From: Eggerthellaceae bacterium
Lineage (GTDB): Bacteria > Actinomycetota > Coriobacteriia > Coriobacteriales > Eggerthellaceae
Assembly: GCA_017533165.1 (NCBI GenBank)
Contig: JAFXIM010000093.1
Span: 1-5,281, forward strand
Direction of reading: 5' to 3'
Length of the DNA stretch: 5,281 bases
The notes under the pieces were generated by a model that did no database searches, was not told the origin of the DNA, and saw only the letters and a list, made by a program, of their open reading frames with translations. The translations under genes were made by a program, and so were the position numbers. Shown here in pieces: positions 1 through 5,281 of the stretch (position 1 is the stretch's first letter; every line of letters starts with the position of its first letter).

Positions 1-63
1 CATACTCGCAGGTCAGAGAGTACATCGGGCCTTCACTCGACCGCACGGGACCTCGCGATGAAG

Positions 64-78
64 TTTTTTTCGAAAAAA
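64..78. repeat. T7-CG-A6 palindrome between converging terminator-like stems
   Basis: Seven T, CG and six A form a 14-bp perfect palindrome with one extra T. The A-run is the T-run of the minus-strand terminator. The T-run directly follows a weak plus-strand stem made of CTTCA (31-35) and TGAAG (59-63). The element could therefore serve transcripts from both directions. The plus-strand half is weak because it has only five outer pairs and a 23-base loop. Confidence 0.5.
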
Positions 79-101
79 GACCTCGACGGCCAACCGCCTA
101 G
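73..101 (-). terminator. Probable intrinsic terminator after the peptidase gene
   Basis: On the minus strand, CTAGGCGG and CCGTCGAG can pair around a TTGG loop: five inner pairs including one G-U, one A-G mismatch, then two more pairs. Three bases (GTC) and a run of six T (73-78) follow. The stem includes the peptidase TAG stop codon. Position, compact stem and T-run fit a Rho-independent terminator, although the stem is short and imperfect. It was folded by eye only. Confidence 0.55.
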
Positions 102-1270
102 CGATCCGCGTATTCGGCGATGATGGCCTCGACTAGGCGCGCAGACCCCTCGAGGTCATCCACCTTGATGTACTCATCGCAGGTATGATATTCGGCCATG
201 TCGATGCCGATGGCCACGGCGTCAACGCCAAGCGCACCGAGCACGTTGGCGTCCGAACCACCGCCCGTAACCTGGAGGCTTGCGTCCATGCCGGCAGCTT
301 CGATCGCCCGACGCAGTTTGTACTCGGTAATGCCGCCCTGCTCGAGAACGGTGCGGGGATATTCGAGCTTCCATTCAATGTCAAGCTCTCCCCCGAAACG
401 CTTCGCTGCCTCGCGGCAGGCGGAGTCCATGGCAAGACGCTGTGCCTCAAGGGCCTCATCGTCGTGAGAACGGCACTCGCCGACGAGCGTGCATCGCGCG
501 GCAACGACATTCATGGCCGATCCGCCTTCTATGGTGCCGATGTTTGCCGTGGTCCTCTCGTCAATGCGACCGAGAGGCATGGCCGCGATAGCGCTGGCGG
601 CCATCTCGATGGCGGAGATTCCCTCCTCGGGAGCAGCACCCGCATGGGCAGCGCGGCCCTTGAAGGTAGCGTTCATAAGATAGTGCGCAGGAGAAGCCGA
701 GACTATGGTGCCAGGGTGACCGCCCGCATCAAGAACGAAGCAGGCAAGCGGGTCGCGCTTACCTTCCCCATCCTCGAGGCCAGGCCAGGTAAACGCATCT
801 GCCGAAAGAGCGCTCGCTCCAAGCAGGCCCTTCTCCTCGCCCGTAGTAAAGACAACCGTGATATGAGGACGCGGGACGCCGGACTCAATGGATCGGATAA
901 TGCCCTCGATAATGGCGGCAAGGCCAGCCTTGTCGTCGGCGGAGAGAATGGTGTTGCCGGCAGAAGCGATGACCTCGCACTCCTCGCCTTCCACCTCCCT
1001 TTTGACGATGACGCATTCGACGCCCTCGCAGGGCTCGACGGTATCCATGTGAGCAGAGAAGGACACGTGACCCGGCGCCGTGCCCGCAAGGTGGCCGATG
1101 ACGTTTCCCGTATCGGAGCCGGTAGCGGAAGCGGTATCGTCGACTAAGACCGCAAAGCCAAGCTCAGTCAGCTTGTCTTCAAGATAGCGCGCCATGGGAG
1201 CCTCGTGGTAGGTAGGGCTGTAGATACCGGCCATTTCGACAAAGCTATCGATAATGCGTTGCGTAGTCAT
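98..1270 (-). CDS. M20-family metallopeptidase, PepT-like (tripeptidase-like)
   Basis: A cytoplasmic di-zinc aminopeptidase-type enzyme of 390 residues, close to the usual length for PepT-like M20 proteins (the group of B. subtilis YqjE). The M20 metal-site pattern is complete: SAHMDTV with His74 and Asp76, ADDKAG with the bridging Asp at 112 or 113, TTGEEKG with catalytic Glu145 and metal-binding Glu146, LDAGGHPG with Asp181, and YHTCDEY with His362. A small dimerisation or lid domain (about 190-300) lies between the two halves of the catalytic domain and includes AAHAGAAPEEG near 207-217. There is no signal peptide or membrane segment. The frame stays open 43 codons further up to an ATG at 1399, but that extension lies inside the pyrophosphatase gene and is arginine-rich and unlike the family. 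The ATG at 1270 has GGGAG seven bases upstream and gives the normal N-terminus. It follows the pyrophosphatase by 44 bp and is probably cotranscribed. The family is secure; the substrate (small peptides) is inferred and other M20 activities are possible. Confidence 0.93.
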   Translation of the reverse strand: MTTQRIIDSFVEMAGIYSPTYHEAPMARYLEDKLTELGFAVLVDDTASATGSDTGNVIGHLAGTAPGHVSFSAHMDTVEPCEGVECVIVKREVEGEECEVIASAGNTILSADDKAGLAAIIEGIIRSIESGVPRPHITVVFTTGEEKGLLGASALSADAFTWPGLEDGEGKRDPLACFVLDAGGHPGTIVSASPAHYLMNATFKGRAAHAGAAPEEGISAIEMAASAIAAMPLGRIDERTTANIGTIEGGSAMNVVAARCTLVGECRSHDDEALEAQRLAMDSACREAAKRFGGELDIEWKLEYPRTVLEQGGITEYKLRRAIEAAGMDASLQVTGGGSDANVLGALGVDAVAIGIDMAEYHTCDEYIKVDDLEGSARLVEAIIAEYADR

Positions 1271-1277
1271 TGCGTCA

Positions 1278-1282
1278 CTCCC
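1278..1282 (-). promoter_or_regulatory. Ribosome binding site deciding the peptidase start
   Basis: GGGAG on the minus strand sits seven bases before the ATG at 1270. This supports the 390-residue start over the upstream ATG at 1399, which would overlap the pyrophosphatase gene by 85 bases. Confidence 0.75.
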
Positions 1283-1314
1283 GAATCGGTAGATGCTGAT
1301 AGTTAGTAGAAATA

Positions 1315-2679
1315 TTAGTAAGCGCCTAAAATGCGAGCCGCGACCTGCTTTTTGCGGCTGAGTACGCCGGGCATCCAGGTTCCACCTTCGCCTTCGCAAT
1401 GAATGCCGAAGACGCGGTTGACGATACGGCGGTTGCCCTCAACGATGAACATGCTGCCCTCGGCCATAATGTCGGTCACCATGAGCAGAACGAACTCGTA
1501 GCCGCGCGCCTCCATGAGCTTTCTCAGATGCGTGCGGATTTCCGTCTCTCGGGCCATGACGGCCTTAAGGTCAACCGTTTCGTGCTGGGCAAGAAGCACC
1601 GTATGATCGCCGAGTTGAAACTCCTTGGAGTCGGCCTCGACAAGCTTCTTGACGGAGATCTCCCCTTCTCCACCGCGTGCCCTAAACACACGAAGGCCAA
1701 ATTCGGTGGGGTCGGTCTCCAGAATGTTTGCCAAGAAGTCAACTTGGTCGCGATCTACGGTGGTTGCCGTGGGCGACTTGAGGATGACGGTATCAGTCAT
1801 AATGGCCGACAGAAGCACGGCGGCAATGCTTTTGGGAATCTCGACTCCGTACTTGCGGAACTCCATGGTCACGATCGTGGCGGTAGAGCCTACCGGTAGA
1901 TTCAGGAACTGGATGGGATTTGCCGTCATGACATCGGCAATGCGATGATGGTCGATGATCTCGACGACGTCTGCCTCTTCAATTCCCGCTACGGCCTGGC
2001 GCGTTTCGTTGTGGTCGACCAAGATGACGCGGCGCTTGGGGCGGGTGGCAACGTCGGAGCGCGTAACGATTCCGATGCAGAAGCCCTCATCGTTGAGAAC
2101 CACGGCCTCGCGCAGGCTTGAAGCCATGAGGTCCTCGATGGCGTCTTTCAGCAGGCCTTCCTTATCAAGCACGAGCACATCGGTTTCGGTGAGATCGGAA
2201 ACGAGCTGACCGAGGGACTCAATGAGATCGGCGGCAACGGCCATGGCGTTTGCAGCACCCTGCTCCAAACGATCGGTAGACGAAATGTAGCGATTGGCGA
2301 TGGCACGAGTGGTGATGAGACCGCGATAAGTACCGTCATCGTTGGTTACCACCAGGGCTCTGATGTTTTCCTGGCGAAGCAAACGCCCCGCATCAAGCAC
2401 CGTGGCATCATGCGGAATGCTGATGGGATCAGCTGACATGACGTCGAGGACGCGAGCATGAACGTGCGGGATACGCTTGGGAACGGGAATGCCGTTTTCC
2501 CTGAGAACCCACGCACTCTCGGGAGGAAGCTCTCCGAGGCGGTATGGTTCGTACACGAAGGCATCGGACGTACCGTCACGCTTGGCCAATTCGTTCTTCA
2601 GATATGCATAGGCGACAGCTGCGCTGATGGAGTCATTGTCGGGATTACGGTGACCGACGACAATAACGGGCTTTGCCAT
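1315..2679 (-). CDS. ppaC: Family II inorganic pyrophosphatase with regulatory CBS domains (CBS-PPase)
   Basis: A cytoplasmic DHH-superfamily enzyme that hydrolyses pyrophosphate to phosphate with Mn or Co, pulling biosynthetic reactions forward. Over 454 residues the order is: N-terminal DHH part with GHRNPDNDS (His10, Asp14, Asp16); CBS1 about 77-132; CBS2 about 159-212; DHN (222-224); DHH (243-245); the metal-ligand Asp296 in MTDTVILKSPT; and the C-terminal DHHA2 substrate motif SRKKQ (441-445). All expected catalytic residues are present. The CBS pair interrupts the catalytic domain, as in characterised CBS-PPases, where AMP or ADP inhibits and ATP or diadenosine polyphosphates activate. 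Only about 26 residues separate the CBS domains, so the roughly 120-residue DRTGG domain found in some relatives is absent. The frame extends 22 codons up to 2745, but the ATG at 2679 has AAAGGAG ten bases upstream and gives the family N-terminus (MAKPVIVVGHRNPD). Function is secure; nucleotide control is inferred from the domains. Confidence 0.96.
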   Translation of the reverse strand: MAKPVIVVGHRNPDNDSISAAVAYAYLKNELAKRDGTSDAFVYEPYRLGELPPESAWVLRENGIPVPKRIPHVHARVLDVMSADPISIPHDATVLDAGRLLRQENIRALVVTNDDGTYRGLITTRAIANRYISSTDRLEQGAANAMAVAADLIESLGQLVSDLTETDVLVLDKEGLLKDAIEDLMASSLREAVVLNDEGFCIGIVTRSDVATRPKRRVILVDHNETRQAVAGIEEADVVEIIDHHRIADVMTANPIQFLNLPVGSTATIVTMEFRKYGVEIPKSIAAVLLSAIMTDTVILKSPTATTVDRDQVDFLANILETDPTEFGLRVFRARGGEGEISVKKLVEADSKEFQLGDHTVLLAQHETVDLKAVMARETEIRTHLRKLMEARGYEFVLLMVTDIMAEGSMFIVEGNRRIVNRVFGIHCEGEGGTWMPGVLSRKKQVAARILGAY

Positions 2680-2689
2680 GTTCCTTGCG

Positions 2690-2696
2690 CTCCTTT
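2690..2696 (-). promoter_or_regulatory. Ribosome binding site deciding the pyrophosphatase start
   Basis: AAAGGAG on the minus strand lies ten bases before the ATG at 2679, and a second purine stretch, AAGGAA, lies closer. The two alternative upstream ATGs, at 2718 and 2745, lack a comparable sequence. The site therefore supports the 454-residue protein. Confidence 0.8.
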
Positions 2697-2728
2697 TCTC
2701 CTCAAGCAGATCGCTCATTGTAGTGTAA

Positions 2729-2765
2729 ATAGAGCGGGGCGCCACCTAAAGTGAGGCGGCGCCCC
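2729..2765 (-). terminator. Strong GC hairpin, probable terminator of the DegV-family gene
   Basis: GGGGCGCC at 2736-2743 and GGCGCCCC at 2758-2765 are perfect 8-bp inverted arms. Inside them, after one A-C mismatch, CCT (2745-2747) pairs with AGG (2754-2756), leaving a six-base loop. Read on the minus strand, the hairpin begins 30 bases after the DegV-family stop codon and is followed by GCTCTATTT, a modest U-rich tail. This fits a Rho-independent terminator, though the broken T-run may make it leaky. It also lies just upstream of the pyrophosphatase leader, so a role there is possible. Confidence 0.6.
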
Positions 2766-2795
2766 GGAAGAGCATCAGTTTAACATGAAGCCTCT

Positions 2796-3650
2796 TTAGG
2801 AAACTTTTACCTCAGGGCAAAGAGACATGTCGATGGACTGGATGGTAAAACAGCCAGGACCGCCCTGTGTGATGAAGGCCGGGCCAAGGTTGAAGATGCC
2901 GCACTGGCAATTCGGGAAGTGCTGCTTGATAGCCTCGATGGCCTGCTTTGCAGCGGACAGGTTATCGGCGTGTGCAACGCTGATGTAGCAGCTGTCCGTA
3001 ACGCCGCGCGCCTTCAGGTCCTCCATGACGGCGGCAAGACCCTTGGAAAGAGATCGGGTGATCTTCAGACGTTCGATGCGCTTGCCATCTTCAGTCTGGC
3101 GCATGATGGGCACAGCCTTGAGCATATGGGCGAACTTGGCAGCCATGGGGGTCAGGCGGCCGCCACGACGCAGGAAGTCAAAGTCCTCGGGGATGAGGTA
3201 GGAAAAAGCGGTGTCGGCCATGGCCTTCATGTTGGCAACGATGGTTTCGGTGTCAAGGCCATCGGCGCGCATCTTAACCGCAGCATGCATCATGACGCGA
3301 TGCGGGACGCACAGCGTCTTGGTGTTGATGACGTGCACGCGTTCGGGGTGGCGCGCCTGTTCGACAAGGCCGCCGGCCACGTTAAAGGCGCCAGAGAGGC
3401 CCTCGGCCATGGCGAGGTGGATCACGTCTTCATCGGTATCGTAGGCTTCAAGCGTAAGGCCCACGGGCGGGCAGGAGCTGGTGGGAACGCCGCCCTCGCG
3501 AACCTTCTCGATAAACTGGGCGGCGGTGATGTCTTCGTACTCCAACCAGGTTTCACCCTCGATGGCGACCGACAGAGGCAGAACCTCAACGTCAAATTGA
3601 GCAGCCTCGGCGATGGAATACATGACCGAAGAGTCGGTTACGATCTTCAT
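2796..3650 (-). CDS. DegV-family protein (fatty-acid-binding, FakB-like)
   Basis: A 284-residue cytoplasmic protein of normal DegV length. In Firmicutes these proteins (FakB) bind a fatty acid and hand it to the kinase FakA, which makes acyl-phosphate for phospholipid synthesis. Visible landmarks are the N-terminal strand KIVTDSS (2-8), the lipid-head loop PTSSCPP (56-62), the LSGAFNVA helix start (85-92), HVINTKT (106-112), FLRRGGRLT (159-167) and KAVPIM (178-183), then a C-terminal domain with a glycine-rich FITQGGPG segment. Two places differ from common FakB sequences as I remember them: TSSCP where TSQPS is usual, and Asn109 where VIDS normally carries Asp. Ligand preference is therefore uncertain. 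The start has GAGGGGG just upstream. No FakA partner is in the window. The gene is separated from both neighbours by gaps of 116 and 195 bp with hairpins, so it is probably transcribed alone. Family assignment is firm; fatty-acid binding is inferred. Confidence 0.9.
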   Translation of the reverse strand: MKIVTDSSVMYSIAEAAQFDVEVLPLSVAIEGETWLEYEDITAAQFIEKVREGGVPTSSCPPVGLTLEAYDTDEDVIHLAMAEGLSGAFNVAGGLVEQARHPERVHVINTKTLCVPHRVMMHAAVKMRADGLDTETIVANMKAMADTAFSYLIPEDFDFLRRGGRLTPMAAKFAHMLKAVPIMRQTEDGKRIERLKITRSLSKGLAAVMEDLKARGVTDSCYISVAHADNLSAAKQAIEAIKQHFPNCQCGIFNLGPAFITQGGPGCFTIQSIDMSLCPEVKVS

Positions 3651-3653
3651 AAT

Positions 3654-3660
3654 CCCCCTC
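3654..3660 (-). promoter_or_regulatory. Ribosome binding site of the DegV-family gene
   Basis: GAGGGGG on the minus strand lies three bases from the ATG at 3650, and its GAGG core leaves a six-base gap. No other in-frame start lies upstream, so this ATG is the natural start. Confidence 0.65.
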
Positions 3661-3818
3661 TTACCCGAACAGAGCCCCAGTTAATGGGCTGCTTGCGCAT
3701 TTCCGAGCTCATTGAAAACAACATTGCGCCCATCATACGCGATTATGCAACACGCACATAGGTCATGTGGTATTTTTTCAAGAAATTTCGGGTTTTCGAT
3801 AACCGCTGTAAAGGTTTT

Positions 3819-3840
3819 TGTCACAGTTTTACCTGTGACA
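3819..3840. repeat. Perfect 8-bp inverted repeat just after the helicase stop codon
   Basis: TGTCACAG and CTGTGACA are exact inverted arms around the six-base spacer TTTTAC. On the minus strand the structure begins five bases after the helicase stop codon. The bases after it are AAAACCTTT rather than a T-run, so it is not a textbook intrinsic terminator. It may be a 3'-end stabilising hairpin, a poor terminator, or a regulator-binding palindrome some 170-190 bp upstream of the DegV-family start. The arms are certain; the role is open. Confidence 0.65.
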
Positions 3841-3845
3841 GGCAT

Positions 3846-5281
3846 CTAGTTGATTTTTACTATGGGGGCGTAGTCCTTGAGGAGCTTCTTGATTTGCCCG
3901 GTTTTGGCAAACTTGATGTGAAGCGTATCTCCGTCGACTTTCGTCACCTTGCCGCGGCCGAAGGTCTTGTGATCCACGGTGTCGCCCACGGCAAAGCTTG
4001 CCTTCGCCGCATCCTTCTTATAAGCATTCGAGCTCACAAAGCCGCTGCGCTCGGCACGCGGAGACACGCTTGAGGCGCGCGAACCGGAACCGCTTGCGCT
4101 CGACCGACCGAACACGCGGCCCTCGCCCGCCTCTGTTCCCGAACCCGCAATACCACGGCGACTACCGCGCTTTGCCCAACCGGTGCCAGACAAACCCGAG
4201 CTTCCCAGACCCGAAGTCTGACGAAGCTCCGCAGGAATCTCGCCGATGAAGCGAGAAGTGGGATTGGCGGAGGTTTGACCGAAGATCTGGCGGCTCTGCG
4301 CGCAGGTGAGGCAGAGGTGCTTGCGGGCGCGCGTGATGGCCACGTAGGCTAGGCGTCGCTCCTCTTCGACAGAGGCCGCGTCACCGATGGAGTTCATATG
4401 CGGGAAGAGCGTTTCCTCCATGCCGGCCACGAACACGCAGTCGAACTCGAGGCCCTTGGATGAGTGCACTGTCATGAGCGTGACGGCATGACCGTCGTCG
4501 GTCACGCTATCGAGGTCGGTACGCAAACGCACCCATTCGATGAAATCAGCAAGGGAATCACCGCGCAAAACGCGCACGGGTTCCTGGTCTGCATCCAACC
4601 CGCCTTCCGTAGGGCCAGCGAAGACGGCCTCCTCTTCGTCATGCGTTTCGGCAAACTCGTCCACGACAGACAGGAACTCCTTGATATTCTCGATGCGGCT
4701 ACGAGCCTCATCGGTCCCCTCGGACTCAAGCGCCTCGATGAGGCCGGCTTTGTCGATGATCGCTTCCACCACGCGACGCAGCTCGCCAAAATACGTGCGG
4801 GCCTCTTTGATCAGCTCGAGGAACTCCCCCACCGCGCGCTGGGTGCTTGCGCGCACCTCAGGGTCGACCACCACCAGCTCGGCAGCATCCATGAAGCACA
4901 TGTCCATCTCGCGGGAGAACTGATCGATGCGCTCGATGGTGGTCTTGCCGATGCCTCGGCGCGGTACGTTAATGACGCGCTTGGCGGCCATGTCGTCGTT
5001 GCCGTTGACCACCAGGGTAAGGTAGGCCATGACATCGCGAATCTCGGCGCGATCGAAGAATCGCGTGCCACCGACAATGCGGTAGGGCACGCCGGCACGC
5101 AGCAGCATGTCTTCGAGCATGCGGGACTGAGCGTTGGTGCGATAGAAGACGGCGATGTCGTCATAACCCAAACCGCGCGCATGGCGCTTTTCTATCTCGC
5201 CCGCGATCCAGCGCCCCTCATCGCGCTCATCGGTCGCCATGTAGACGTCGATCTTGTCGCCCTTGTCCGAAGAAGTGAAGA
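3846..5281 (-). CDS. pcrA: ATP-dependent DNA helicase PcrA/UvrD, C-terminal part (5' end outside window)
   Basis: A superfamily 1A 3'-5' helicase that unwinds DNA in nucleotide excision repair, displaces RecA and helps resolve transcription-replication conflicts. The fragment holds about 477 residues of a protein usually 700-800 long; the ATP-binding motifs I-III lie beyond the right edge. Counting from the Met at 5240 (internal, not the start, since the frame continues upstream), the landmarks are YRTNAQSR (33-40, motif IV), GGTRFFDRAEIRDVMAYL (57-74), VPRRGIG (92-98), MTVHSSKGLEFDCVFVAGMEE (motif V, 256-276) and EERRLAYVAITRA (motif VI, 293-305, arginine finger Arg304). A Gly/Ser/Arg-rich linker of about 70 residues (344-413) leads to a C-terminal Tudor-like domain (416-464, GDTVDHKTFGRGKV to APIVKIN), the RNA-polymerase-contacting module typical of PcrA/UvrD. 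The Tudor-like tail and strong motif V/VI agreement favour PcrA/UvrD over Rep. No frameshift is seen. Confidence 0.96.
   Translation of the reverse strand, partial: FTSSDKGDKIDVYMATDERDEGRWIAGEIEKRHARGLGYDDIAVFYRTNAQSRMLEDMLLRAGVPYRIVGGTRFFDRAEIRDVMAYLTLVVNGNDDMAAKRVINVPRRGIGKTTIERIDQFSREMDMCFMDAAELVVVDPEVRASTQRAVGEFLELIKEARTYFGELRRVVEAIIDKAGLIEALESEGTDEARSRIENIKEFLSVVDEFAETHDEEEAVFAGPTEGGLDADQEPVRVLRGDSLADFIEWVRLRTDLDSVTDDGHAVTLMTVHSSKGLEFDCVFVAGMEETLFPHMNSIGDAASVEEERRLAYVAITRARKHLCLTCAQSRQIFGQTSANPTSRFIGEIPAELRQTSGLGSSGLSGTGWAKRGSRRGIAGSGTEAGEGRVFGRSSASGSGSRASSVSPRAERSGFVSSNAYKKDAAKASFAVGDTVDHKTFGRGKVTKVDGDTLHIKFAKTGQIKKLLKDYAPIVKIN

Noticed and set aside
185..1147. A 320-codon open frame on the plus strand opposite the peptidase gene
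   Set aside because: It lies entirely antisense to a gene with a complete M20 catalytic pattern. Its translation is low-quality, rich in Arg and Gly, with no recognisable domain. Such long shadows are common in GC-rich genes.
1271..1399. N-terminal extension of the peptidase starting at 1399
   Set aside because: It would overlap the 3' end of the pyrophosphatase gene, reads as an arginine-rich sequence unlike the family, and the ATG at 1270 has a better ribosome binding site.
3732..3760. Possible DegV-family promoter: TATGAT (3732-3737) or CATAAT (3742-3747) on the minus strand
   Set aside because: Both resemble a -10 box and sit 80-95 bases upstream of the start, but neither has a convincing -35 box at 16-18 bases. 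This is too weak to annotate.
2919..3761. A 280-codon open frame on the plus strand opposite the DegV-family gene
   Set aside because: It is mostly antisense to the DegV-family gene, its His/Gly-rich composition is typical of a shadow frame, and it has no domain signal.
3684..3761. A plus-strand 25-codon ORF in the helicase/DegV spacer with a natural-looking peptide (ISELIENNIAPIIRDYA)
   Set aside because: No Shine-Dalgarno sequence precedes its ATG, no promoter is evident, and a 25-codon frame is easily due to chance. Conservation across relatives would be needed to revive it.
3819..3840. A CRP/FNR-type binding site
   Set aside because: The half-sites face outward (TCACA then TGTGA) rather than the TGTGA-N6-TCACA order of CRP, so the inverted repeat does not match that family.

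Overview
The window is an ordinary stretch of bacterial chromosome with moderately high GC (an estimate by eye, upper 50s percent). Four protein genes all lie on the minus strand and are read from right to left. In transcription order they are the C-terminal part of a PcrA/UvrD-type DNA helicase (5' end beyond the right edge), a DegV-family lipid-binding protein, a CBS-domain family II inorganic pyrophosphatase, and an M20 metallopeptidase of the PepT-like group. No RNA gene, mobile element, CRISPR array or phage trace was seen. I found no convincing new biological system.

The organism cannot be fixed from the sequence alone. A CBS-containing family II pyrophosphatase, a DegV protein, a PcrA helicase and this GC level together fit an anaerobic Gram-positive, and the Coriobacteriia (Collinsella, Olsenella or Eggerthella relatives) fit best. 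This is inference from family distribution and was not checked by any search.

Layout by region: 1-97 is the region downstream of the peptidase. It holds a terminator-like hairpin and a T7/A6 palindrome that could end transcripts from both sides. 98-2679 holds the pyrophosphatase and then the peptidase, 44 bp apart and probably one transcript. 2680-2795 holds a strong GC hairpin that probably ends the degV-family transcript, followed by the pyrophosphatase leader. 2796-3650 is the DegV-family gene. 3651-3845 is a 195-bp spacer with a perfect 8-bp inverted repeat just after the helicase stop codon. 3846-5281 is the helicase fragment.

The genes do not form one pathway. The helicase serves DNA repair and replication, the pyrophosphatase removes pyrophosphate under probable adenine-nucleotide control, the peptidase probably trims small peptides, and the DegV protein probably presents fatty acids to a fatty-acid kinase. 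The two hairpin-bearing gaps suggest three transcription units: helicase, DegV protein, and pyrophosphatase plus peptidase. Translation starts for the pyrophosphatase and the peptidase were moved downstream of the longest possible ORF because clear Shine-Dalgarno sequences and the family N-termini both point to internal ATGs.
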